NCBI GenBank assembly: GCA_002367235.1
Contig: DFBC01000076.1
Location: 1-11,343, forward strand
DNA from: Cellvibrionales bacterium UBA3090
GTDB lineage: Bacteria > Pseudomonadota > Gammaproteobacteria > Pseudomonadales > Porticoccaceae
Reading direction: 5' to 3'
DNA length: 11,343 nucleotides
Below are positions 1 to 5,429 of the stretch, in pieces (position 1 is the first letter of the stretch; each line of letters begins with the position of its first letter). Below the pieces are notes generated by a model. The model was not told where the DNA came from and did not search any database. It was given only the letters and a program-made list of their open reading frames with translations. Position numbers and translations under genes: made by a program.

Positions 1-393
1 CAGTGGGGCAACCAGGAAATCGTACGGCGTCACAAGGCTGCAATTGATGCGGGTGATGGCAGCGTTATTTTTGGTCTGGCAAGTTTTGCTGAGGGCATGG
101 ATTTCCCCGGAAATTACTGCTGCCACGTGGTGATTGCCAAAATTCCATTTGCCGTTCCAGACGACCCGGTTCATTCAACGCTTTCTGAATGGTTGGAGGC
201 GCAGGGTGGTAATGCGTTTATGGAGTTGATGTTGCCAGAAGCCTCCCTTAGATTGCATCAAGCTTGCGGTAGACTGATTCGCACTGAAACCGATGAGGGG
301 CGGGTCACTATCTTGGATCGCCGTATAGTCACCAAGCGGTACGGCAAGCAACTGTTGGATGATTTACCGGCTTTTCGTCGTGAACTTGGCTAA
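1..393 (+). CDS. dinG: ATP-dependent DNA helicase DinG, C-terminal part (5' truncated by window)
   Basis: The frame is open from base 1 and ends with TAA at 391-393, giving the last 130 residues of a superfamily 2 helicase of the XPD/DinG type. What is visible is the second helicase domain: a motif V-like segment ASFAEGMDFPG (GMD at bases 94-102), the DinG-typical KIPF.VPDDP stretch, LPEAS, and motif VI as HQACGRLIRT followed by DEGRVTILDRR. Family members unwind 5'-3' on forked DNA, D-loops and R-loops and act in the cytoplasm in repair and replication-transcription conflicts. The Walker A and Fe-S cysteine regions lie outside the window, so I cannot tell an Fe-S type from others. It is followed after 3 bases by yqcC, which suggests co-transcription. 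Confidence 0.93.
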   Translation, partial: QWGNQEIVRRHKAAIDAGDGSVIFGLASFAEGMDFPGNYCCHVVIAKIPFAVPDDPVHSTLSEWLEAQGGNAFMELMLPEASLRLHQACGRLIRTETDEGRVTILDRRIVTKRYGKQLLDDLPAFRRELG

Positions 394-396
394 TGA

Positions 397-726
397 ATGA
401 TGGATAAGATTTATACAGAGCTGGCCTCGCAGCTTTTAGCGGTAGAGAATGTTCTGAGAGAAATGAATTTATGGTCCGAGGCGACGCCCTCCCCGGATGT
501 TTTTTTAAGCGACCAACCATTTTCAGTAGATAGGCTGGCCTTTTATGAATGGCTCCAGTTTATTTTTCTACCCCGCATGCAGCGGTTGGTGGCAGCTGCG
601 GCGCCACTTCCTAAGAACTGCAATATTGCTCCAATGGCTGAAGAGTATTTTAGTGGCTCTTCATCTCAGTCATCCCAACTAATCGAGTTGCTCAAGAGCA
701 TAGACAACGCACTCTCCCATCATTAG
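397..726 (+). CDS. yqcC: YqcC family protein (DUF446)
   Basis: 109 residues, the same length as E. coli YqcC. The family signature is clear: Q40-P-F-S-V-D, then the aromatic core EWLQFIFLPRM (residues 51-61), then LP (71-72) and IAPMAEEYF (77-85). The protein is predicted soluble and largely helical, with no signal peptide or membrane segment. No molecular function has been established for the family; in enterobacteria it sits beside the tRNA pseudouridine synthase truC, which is not seen here. The start is the first of two adjacent ATG codons, 3 bases after the dinG stop, with no good ribosome-binding site, consistent with translational coupling to dinG. The serine-rich stretch at residues 86-93 is poorly conserved tail sequence. 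Confidence 0.85.
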   Translation: MMDKIYTELASQLLAVENVLREMNLWSEATPSPDVFLSDQPFSVDRLAFYEWLQFIFLPRMQRLVAAAAPLPKNCNIAPMAEEYFSGSSSQSSQLIELLKSIDNALSHH

Positions 727-781
727 GCATAAAATAACGCTGGGACACTTCGGTCGGTAAAGGTAGCAAACAGGAGAAGGC

Positions 782-1597
782 ATGACTCGGTACCCGTTTG
801 ATTTTAGCGATAAAGTCGTATTCGTGGCAGGGGGCACCAGCGGTATCAATCTAGGTATAGCGGAAGGCTTTGCCAAGGCCGGTGCAACACTTGCGGTACT
901 GGGGCGCTCTCAGGACAAAATAGACAAAGCTATCGAGAAGCTAAGGGCTCATGGTGGTCGAGCGTCCGGTTTTTCCGCTGATGTGCGCGATACGGATAGA
1001 CTTACTGAAGTCTTCACCCAAACCCATGAAGCGCTGGGACTTATCGATGTGCTGGTCTCTGGTGCCGCGGGTAATTTTCCGGCGGCAGCCAATGAAATGT
1101 CGGCAAATGCGTTTAAAGCCGTCGTAGATATTGATTTGCTGGGTACTTTTAACGTGCTTCGCTACAGCTATCAATACCTGAGAAAACCGGGTGCTAATAT
1201 CATCAATATTTCAGCGCCCCAGTCGTTTATACCCATGGAGATGCAAGCCCATGTGTGTGCTGCAAAGGCGGGCGTGGATATGATTACCCGAACTACCGCT
1301 ATGGAGTGGGGGCCCGAGGGCATCCGGGTAAACTCTTTGGTGCCAGGCCCTATTCAGGGGACGGAAGGAATGAAACGATTGGCCCCGCAGGGATCCGATG
1401 CTGAGCGAATGGTGATTGAGTCCGTCCCGATGAGACGGCAGGGTGTTGTTGAGGATTTGGCTAGTGCCGCTTTATTTGTGGCTTCAGATATGGCCAGTTA
1501 TATCACGGGTACGGTTATTCCGGTGGACGGCGGCTGGGGGTTAGGGGGCGCAGGGCAGTTGGGGTCGACCTTGGTAGAGTTGGTAAAAAAGAATTAG
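782..1597 (+). CDS. SDR family oxidoreductase, 2,4-dienoyl-CoA reductase (DECR2)-like
   Basis: 271-residue Rossmann-fold short-chain dehydrogenase/reductase. The nucleotide loop is GGTSGIN (residues 17-23), with Asn23 where the third glycine usually stands; DVR at 67-69 and the NAG-equivalent SGAAGN at 93-98 follow. GAAGNF, AFK.V.DID..GTFNV, AMEWGPEGIRVNSLVPGPI.GTEG and the ITGTVIPVDGGWG end closely resemble the peroxisomal/bacterial 2,4-dienoyl-CoA reductase branch. As in that branch there is no YxxxK: Ser144 and Lys162 are present but the tyrosine position is Val158. Inferred role: NADPH-dependent reduction of a 2,4-dienoyl-CoA or related enoyl-CoA in degradation of unsaturated fatty acids; the exact substrate is unproven. 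A strong AGGAG at 772-776 fixes the start. It lies 55 bases after yqcC and converges on dxs. Confidence 0.88.
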   Translation: MTRYPFDFSDKVVFVAGGTSGINLGIAEGFAKAGATLAVLGRSQDKIDKAIEKLRAHGGRASGFSADVRDTDRLTEVFTQTHEALGLIDVLVSGAAGNFPAAANEMSANAFKAVVDIDLLGTFNVLRYSYQYLRKPGANIINISAPQSFIPMEMQAHVCAAKAGVDMITRTTAMEWGPEGIRVNSLVPGPIQGTEGMKRLAPQGSDAERMVIESVPMRRQGVVEDLASAALFVASDMASYITGTVIPVDGGWGLGGAGQLGSTLVELVKKN

Positions 1598-1646
1598 GGT
1601 AACTACGTGGGGATTTGTCTTGTACTTATTAGATTTGGACGCTGAT

Positions 1647-3581
1647 TTAGGATGCGGCCTCATCTGGGTACTCAAGACTCCCAAGTCGTGCTTCAATAGC
1701 CTGTTGAATCGAGGCGGCATCTAAACCTGCATCAGCTAATTGCTGCTGGTGACTTCCATGGTCAATAAATTTATCGGGGAGGCCCAGGTGCAACATGGCC
1801 ACCACTATGCCCATGGATGCCAAATGCTCACTTACACCCGCACCGGCGCCACCTTGTATGGCATTTTCTTCCAGTGTTACTAGCAGGCTATGCTGAGTCG
1901 CCAGTCTATTGATCAGTTCTGTATCCAGTGGTTTGACAAAGCGCATATCTGCCACGGTTGCATTAAGCTTGTCAGCTGCAGCCAGAGCTGAAGGGAGTAG
2001 GGTACCAAAGTTAAGGATGGCGACTCGGGATCCCTCTCTACAAATGATGCCTTTGCCAACGGGAAGTGCGCTCATGCCTTCCTCGATGCTGACCCCTGGG
2101 CCCGTGCCCCTGGGATAACGAACAGCGGCTGGGCCGCGATGAATAAACCCGGTATACAGCATTTGCCGAGTTTCATTTTCATTGGATGGTGTCATCACCA
2201 CCATATTTGGAATGCAGCGCAGGTAGGTTAGATCAAAACTTCCGGCGTGACTTGGCCCGTCTTCACCGACTAGCCCCGCTCGGTCAATGCCGAATAAAAC
2301 GTCAAGGTTTTGTAATGCGACATCGTGAATCAATTGGTCGTAGGCGCGTTGTAAAAAAGTGGAATAAATCGCGACAACAGGTTTTATGCCTTCGCAGGCC
2401 AGTCCCGCCGCTAGGGTGACGGCGTGTTGCTCTGCGATAGCAACATCGTGGAATTGGTTGGGAAAGCGTTGGGAAAACTCAACCATGCCCGACCCCTCAC
2501 ACATGGCCGGAGTGATACCCACCAATCGTGGTTCTCTCTCTGCCATATCACAAAGCCAATCTCCGAATACTTTCTGATATTTAATTTTTGGTTTGCTGAT
2601 CGCAGCATTGGGCTGTGAGACAGCTACTTTCGGTTTGCTCTTCGGCTCGATTTTATTAAGCGCATGATAACCCACAGGATCGGCCTCTGCCGGGGCAAAT
2701 CCTTTACCTTTTCGCGTAATGGTATGCAGTAAAATTGGTCCGGACAGTGATTTTAAATTGCGTAGTGTCTGGACTAGTAGCGGTAGATTGTGGCCGTCGA
2801 TGGGGCCGATGTAATTGAAGCCTAGTTCCTCAAAGACAATTCCTGGTGCCACCATAGCCTTTAGGTGTTCTTCTGTTTTTCGAACAAAACTTGCAGCTGA
2901 AGGCACTGATCGTAAGACTTTTTTGCCTCCTTCCCTGATGGTGTTGTAAAAGCGACTGGACCATATTTTAGAAAAATAGGTGGCTAGCCCGCCAACATTG
3001 TGTGAGATCGACATGTTGTTGTCGTTCAGAACGACCAGGAGGTCGGCATCTGTGTGGGCTGCGTGGTTGAGTGCCTCAAATGCCAAGCCTGCCGTCATGG
3101 CCCCATCACCAATTACAGCGACGGCCTTGTTTTTTTCACCGGTCATGGCTGTGCCTAACGCCATACCAAGGGCCGCACTGATAGAGGTGCTCGAGTGTCC
3201 AACACCAAATGTGTCGTATTCACTTTCATCGCGCTTTGGAAAAGCAGACAGCCCATTTGCCTGCCGTATCGAAGGCATTTGATCTCTTCGACCCGTCAAA
3301 ATTTTGTGGGGGTATGCTTGATGACCGACATCCCATACCAGGCGATCGTGGGGGGTGTTAAAAATATAATGCAGGGCAATAGTCAGCTCTACTGTTCCGA
3401 GTCCAGCACCAAAATGGCCACCACTCTTGCCCACTGTATAGAGCAGGTAGGATCGCAGTTCATCTGCTAATACTAGCAGCTGATCTTCTTCGAGCTCGCG
3501 GAGATGAAAAGGGTTGTCGACCGTGTCGAGCAACGGAGTTTCCGGGCGAATGAGCGGTATATCTTTAAACGTTTTAGCCAT
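1647..3581 (-). CDS. dxs: 1-deoxy-D-xylulose-5-phosphate synthase
   Basis: 644 residues (E. coli Dxs has 620). This thiamine-diphosphate enzyme condenses pyruvate with glyceraldehyde 3-phosphate, the first step of the methylerythritol phosphate route to isoprenoids, and also feeds thiamine and pyridoxal synthesis. Visible landmarks: GGHFGAG with His56, DVGHQAYPHK (84-93), the ThDP/Mg loop GDGAMTAG from 158 ending in NDNNMSI (186-192), GPIDGHN (259-265), and the catalytic glutamate Glu384 in AIAEQHAV. The C-terminal transketolase domain contains DRAGLVGEDGPSHAG and PRGTGPG. The extra length is mainly in the inter-domain linker (about 313-334), which contains two SKPK units. The start MAKT... 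matches relatives, but no clear Shine-Dalgarno precedes it. It is the last gene after xseB and ispA, separated from ispA by 103 bases that carry a palindrome. Confidence 0.97.
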   Translation of the reverse strand: MAKTFKDIPLIRPETPLLDTVDNPFHLRELEEDQLLVLADELRSYLLYTVGKSGGHFGAGLGTVELTIALHYIFNTPHDRLVWDVGHQAYPHKILTGRRDQMPSIRQANGLSAFPKRDESEYDTFGVGHSSTSISAALGMALGTAMTGEKNKAVAVIGDGAMTAGLAFEALNHAAHTDADLLVVLNDNNMSISHNVGGLATYFSKIWSSRFYNTIREGGKKVLRSVPSAASFVRKTEEHLKAMVAPGIVFEELGFNYIGPIDGHNLPLLVQTLRNLKSLSGPILLHTITRKGKGFAPAEADPVGYHALNKIEPKSKPKVAVSQPNAAISKPKIKYQKVFGDWLCDMAEREPRLVGITPAMCEGSGMVEFSQRFPNQFHDVAIAEQHAVTLAAGLACEGIKPVVAIYSTFLQRAYDQLIHDVALQNLDVLFGIDRAGLVGEDGPSHAGSFDLTYLRCIPNMVVMTPSNENETRQMLYTGFIHRGPAAVRYPRGTGPGVSIEEGMSALPVGKGIICREGSRVAILNFGTLLPSALAAADKLNATVADMRFVKPLDTELINRLATQHSLLVTLEENAIQGGAGAGVSEHLASMGIVVAMLHLGLPDKFIDHGSHQQQLADAGLDAASIQQAIEARLGSLEYPDEAAS

Positions 3582-3603
3582 GCATGTGGAGTCCAGAATA
3601 AGG

Positions 3604-3619
3604 GGTGTAATATTACACC
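3604..3619. promoter_or_regulatory. 16-bp perfect palindrome upstream of dxs (possible operator)
   Basis: GGTGTAATATTACACC is its own reverse complement over all 16 bases. It lies 22 bases before the dxs start codon in the 103-base ispA-dxs spacer. It has no loop and no T-run, so it does not look like a terminator; the dyad is the size of a dimeric repressor site. I cannot name the regulator. Confidence 0.4.
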
Positions 3620-3684
3620 AAAATGAAGTTGTAGACCCCGAAGCTTGGTTCTTTTGCAGATTGTTCTGTTAATTTGGGCTGAGG

Positions 3685-4578
3685 TTAGTAATCGCGGTTA
3701 ATAATATAATCGGCAATTGCTCTGAGATGATCGGCATGCTGGTCGAAGTGGGAAATTGCATCGATAGCATCCTGATGTAACTGCATAGCTTTTTCTTTTG
3801 CTCCTTCCAGGCCCAGGAGACTGGTATAGGTTGGCTTATTCATTGCCTGATCTGCCCCCTGTTGCTTGCCGAGCATTGATGTGTTGCCTATAACATCGAG
3901 GATGTCGTCCTGTACTTGAAAGGCTAGGCCGATGGCATCGCCATAGGAGGTCAGCGCCATCAATTGCTGTTCGGATGCCTGTCCTGAAGAGAGCGCGCCC
4001 ATAATAATGCTGGCAATAATCATCGCACCTGTTTTTTGTCGGTGCATATGCTCCAGTTGTTCTATTGTCAGAGTGCCGTTAACGGAAGCAATATCAATCG
4101 CTTGCCCTGCAACCATTCCTTCTACTCCCGCGGCCTTTGCCAAGGTTGCGATGGATTGAATGACTGTCTGGGGTGGAACACTTTTTAGCTCGGTAAGCTG
4201 GGTAAACGCCAGGCTTTGTAAGGCATCGCCGGCAAGAATGGCAGTGGCCTCATCGAAAGCAATATGACATGTGGGTTTCCCTCGTCGTAGGTCGTCATCA
4301 TCCATTGCGGGTAGATCATCGTGAATCAGAGAGTATGCGTGGATAAGTTCAACCGCAGCAGCAACCCGGTCCGTGTCCTGGTTGATATTTCCAAAGGCAT
4401 GAGCAGCGGCGTATGCCAGTACGGGCCTTACGCGCTTGCCGCCATTAAAAATACTGTATCGAATCGCGGCGAACAGCTGGCTTGCTGGCCCGCTGACTAT
4501 GGGAAGCAAGGTTTCGAGTTGCCGGTCGACGCGCTGTTGACTCTGGCTGAGAAATTCAGAGAAGGGGGGTGTTCCCAT
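3685..4578 (-). CDS. ispA: (2E,6E)-farnesyl diphosphate synthase
   Basis: 297 residues, the usual length for bacterial IspA (E. coli 299). It condenses isopentenyl diphosphate with dimethylallyl and then geranyl diphosphate to give farnesyl diphosphate in the cytoplasm, the branch point to undecaprenyl phosphate, quinone side chains and heme O. The first aspartate-rich motif is HDDLPAMDDDDLRRGKPT (Asp87/Asp88 to Asp93) with the two-residue insertion typical of type II bacterial enzymes; the second is QVQDDILDV (Asp224, Asp225, Asp228). GGKRVRP (46-52), GQAIDI (158-163) and HRQKTGA (179-185) complete the family pattern. The ATG lies 5 bases downstream of the xseB stop, so the two are almost certainly co-transcribed and probably translationally coupled. 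No anomalies. Confidence 0.97.
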   Translation of the reverse strand: MGTPPFSEFLSQSQQRVDRQLETLLPIVSGPASQLFAAIRYSIFNGGKRVRPVLAYAAAHAFGNINQDTDRVAAAVELIHAYSLIHDDLPAMDDDDLRRGKPTCHIAFDEATAILAGDALQSLAFTQLTELKSVPPQTVIQSIATLAKAAGVEGMVAGQAIDIASVNGTLTIEQLEHMHRQKTGAMIIASIIMGALSSGQASEQQLMALTSYGDAIGLAFQVQDDILDVIGNTSMLGKQQGADQAMNKPTYTSLLGLEGAKEKAMQLHQDAIDAISHFDQHADHLRAIADYIINRDY

Positions 4579-4583
4579 GATGA

Positions 4584-4814
4584 TTAGCTCTCAGCCTCAA
4601 AATTAGTTGGTTGAGACGAATCACCGGTTAGTATTTCAACTTTTTGTTCGGCATCTTTGAGTGCCTGCTGGCATTCGCGGGTAATTTTAATACCATCTTC
4701 AAATGCCTTGAGTGAATCCTCTAAACTTAGCGAACCTTTTTCCATCTCGCCAACGAGTACTTCCAGTTGATTCAGCTTCTTTTCAAAATCGATGGACTTT
4801 TTGCGTGTTGCCAC
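4584..4814 (-). CDS. xseB: Exodeoxyribonuclease VII small subunit
   Basis: 76 residues if the GTG at 4814-4812 is the start. The family core is complete: FEKKLNQLEVLVGEMEKGSLSLEDSLKAFEDGIK followed by the second helix CQQALKDAEQKVEIL, forming the helical hairpin that binds the large subunit XseA. The complex degrades single-stranded DNA to short oligonucleotides. An upstream in-frame TTG at 4835 would add seven residues (ISGGDTV), but the sequence encoding that extension contains a strong GGAGGGG site correctly spaced for the GTG, and the predicted transcript start falls about at the TTG. I therefore prefer the GTG. It is the first gene of xseB-ispA-dxs; xseA is not in the window. Confidence 0.92.
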   Translation of the reverse strand: MATRKKSIDFEKKLNQLEVLVGEMEKGSLSLEDSLKAFEDGIKITRECQQALKDAEQKVEILTGDSSQPTNFEAES

Positions 4815-4841
4815 AGTATCCCCTCCAGAAATCAAGGTGCA

Positions 4842-4870
4842 ACACTAACTGAGCTGTAGGGGTGGGTCAA
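4842..4870 (-). promoter_or_regulatory. Putative sigma-70 promoter for xseB-ispA-dxs
   Basis: On the minus strand TTGACC (4870-4865; 5 of 6 to the -35 consensus) is followed after exactly 17 bases by TAGTGT (4847-4842; 3 of 6 to the -10). Transcription would begin near 4835, giving a short leader with the GGAGGGG ribosome site of xseB. The -10 is weak, so this is a candidate only. Confidence 0.4.
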
Positions 4871-4909
4871 TTTTCAAGGAGCCCTCTTTTTTCTCCAAAA
4901 CATCAATTT

Positions 4910-4927
4910 TGTAGGATATCTCTTACA
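4910..4927. promoter_or_regulatory. GacA/UvrY-type upstream activating sequence
   Basis: TGTAGG-ATATCT-CTTACA matches the 18-bp palindromic box TGTAAG-N6-CTTACA, known upstream of the GacA-controlled rsm small RNA genes of pseudomonads, at 11 of 12 fixed positions. Its centre is about 66 bases before the proposed start of the GGA-rich RNA at 4985, a plausible distance for response-regulator activation. It also lies upstream of xseB in the other direction, but 75 bases beyond that gene's predicted transcript start. A chance match to a 12-position pattern is possible but unlikely so close to a GGA-rich terminated unit. Confidence 0.6.
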
Positions 4928-4977
4928 GTAAAAGCAGAAATACCCCAATGGCTTCTGTGGCTCAAAAAGGAGATAGT

Positions 4978-5043
4978 ATGTCTTGCAAGGATGCTGCTGC
5001 ACACGGATGTGTAACACCATGGAACAATACGGATATTTGGTGA
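4978..5043 (+). CDS. Possible 21-residue peptide (competing reading of the GGA-rich RNA locus)
   Basis: ATG at 4978 is preceded at 5 bases by AAAAAGGAG (4964-4972), an excellent ribosome site, and the frame closes with TGA at 5041-5043. The peptide MSCKDAAAHGCVTPWNNTDIW has Cys3, His9, Cys11 and two Trp. I recognise no family, and no modifying enzyme or transporter lies nearby. If the RNA starts at about 4985, as the TAGTAT -10 suggests, the ORF would not be transcribed in full and is coincidental. I rate the non-coding reading higher. Confidence 0.18.
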   Translation: MSCKDAAAHGCVTPWNNTDIW

Positions 5044-5120
5044 TTTATATTCCATGATGGAATAGCAATTCCTATACTGCTTTAAGCCCTGGTACAGAGA
5101 TGTATCAGGGCTTTGTTTTA
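4985..5120 (+). ncRNA. Candidate Rsm/Csr-type regulatory small RNA (GGA-rich)
   Basis: About 134 nt from the start predicted by TAGTAT (4974-4979) to the terminator at 5084-5120. There is no -35, as expected for activator-dependent promoters, and a GacA-like box lies upstream at 4910-4927. GGA motifs occur at 4989, 5005, 5021, 5031 and 5059. Three sit in small hairpin loops: GCA-AGGA-TGC (4985-4994), ACAC-GGAT-GTGT (5001-5012) and AATA-CGGA-TATT (5026-5037). The second gives 10 of 12 matches to the CsrA SELEX consensus RUACARGGAUGU. RNAs of this kind (RsmX/Y/Z, CsrB/C) titrate the translational repressor RsmA/CsrA under GacS/GacA control. Length is close to RsmY. The family assignment is inference from architecture; I did not align it to a covariance model. 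Alternative: an mRNA for the 21-residue peptide at 4978. Confidence 0.6.
5084..5120 (+). terminator. Strong Rho-independent terminator of the GGA-rich RNA
   Basis: AAGCCCTGGTACA (5084-5096) pairs with TGTATCAGGGCTT (5101-5113) over 13 base pairs including one G-T wobble. The loop is GAGA, a stable GNRA tetraloop. TGTTTTA follows. No protein gene lies upstream on this strand for kilobases, so it must end a short transcript. Confidence 0.88.
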
Positions 5121-5135
5121 TCTGTATTTCCCAAG

Positions 5136-5163
5136 TTGACAGTAGTTTTCTCCGAGCTATGAT
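5136..5163 (+). promoter_or_regulatory. Near-consensus sigma-70 promoter of second small RNA
   Basis: TTGACA (5136-5141, perfect -35), a 16-base spacer, then TATGAT (5158-5163, 5 of 6 to the -10). The start would be near 5170. It is the best promoter match I noticed in the window, and it begins 16 bases after the preceding terminator. Confidence 0.72.
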
Positions 5164-5169
5164 GACAGT

Positions 5170-5334
5170 AAGTGCTCCCCGAGGGAGGGTCGGCCTTCAA
5201 TAATTACGCTATACACCAAATGGTGAGCTATTGTTCTGCGTATTTCCGTCATCAGTGTTGTGTAGCGGAGTGGCTTTTCAACCCTCGCTTATATCGAACC
5301 CCGTCAACTTTGGTTGGTGGGGTTTTTGCTTTTT
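5170..5334 (+). ncRNA. Candidate small RNA or terminated leader, about 165 nt, family unknown
   Basis: Bounded by a near-consensus promoter (5136-5163) and a strong intrinsic terminator (5297-5334), with no credible ORF. Local folds seen by eye are CTCC-CCGAG-GGAG (within 5175-5188), CACC-AAAT-GGTG (5213-5224), and a bulged stem joining AGCGGAGTGG to CCCTCGCT (within 5264-5289). It has few GGA motifs, so it is not of the Rsm type, and it does not resemble 6S, 4.5S, tmRNA or RNase P RNA. It may be an independent trans-acting RNA or a 5' leader with an attenuator before the HNH gene, whose start is 96 bases past the terminator. No ligand-binding fold is recognised. Confidence 0.5.
5297..5334 (+). 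terminator. Rho-independent terminator of second small RNA
   Basis: AACCCCGTCAA (5297-5307) pairs with TTGGTGGGGTT (5314-5324) over 11 base pairs, two of them wobbles, around the loop CTTTGG. The run TTTGCTTTTT follows. It stands before the HNH gene, so it would separate that gene from the promoter at 5136 unless read-through is regulated. Confidence 0.82.
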
Positions 5335-5429
5335 GGGGGTTGTAGATTTGAAGTTAACTATTCCCAGAGCCGATGTTCTTGGTTTTGGTGTTGTCAAAGC
5401 AGTATGTGTTTAGGCAAAGGTATGTGTTG

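Noticed and set aside
2386..3470. Several plus-strand open frames of 60-100 codons opposite dxs
   Set aside because: They are antisense shadows of a well-conserved coding sequence and show no family motif or ribosome site.
4949..5043. Longer version of the small peptide starting at ATG 4949, in frame with 4978
   Set aside because: No ribosome site precedes that ATG, and the frame only extends the 21-residue candidate by reading through its SD. The ATG 4978 start is better if any peptide is made.
4835..5180. A tRNA, 6S, SRP or tmRNA gene in the xseB-HNH gap
   Set aside because: No cloverleaf with T-loop GGTTCRA, no 6S closing stem and bulge, no SRP tetraloop domain and no tmRNA tag frame were found.
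5231..5413. Sixty-codon open frame (start TTG) ahead of the HNH gene
   Set aside because: It has no ribosome site, runs through the terminator hairpin at 5297-5334 and overlaps the candidate small RNA; composition follows the hairpin sequence.
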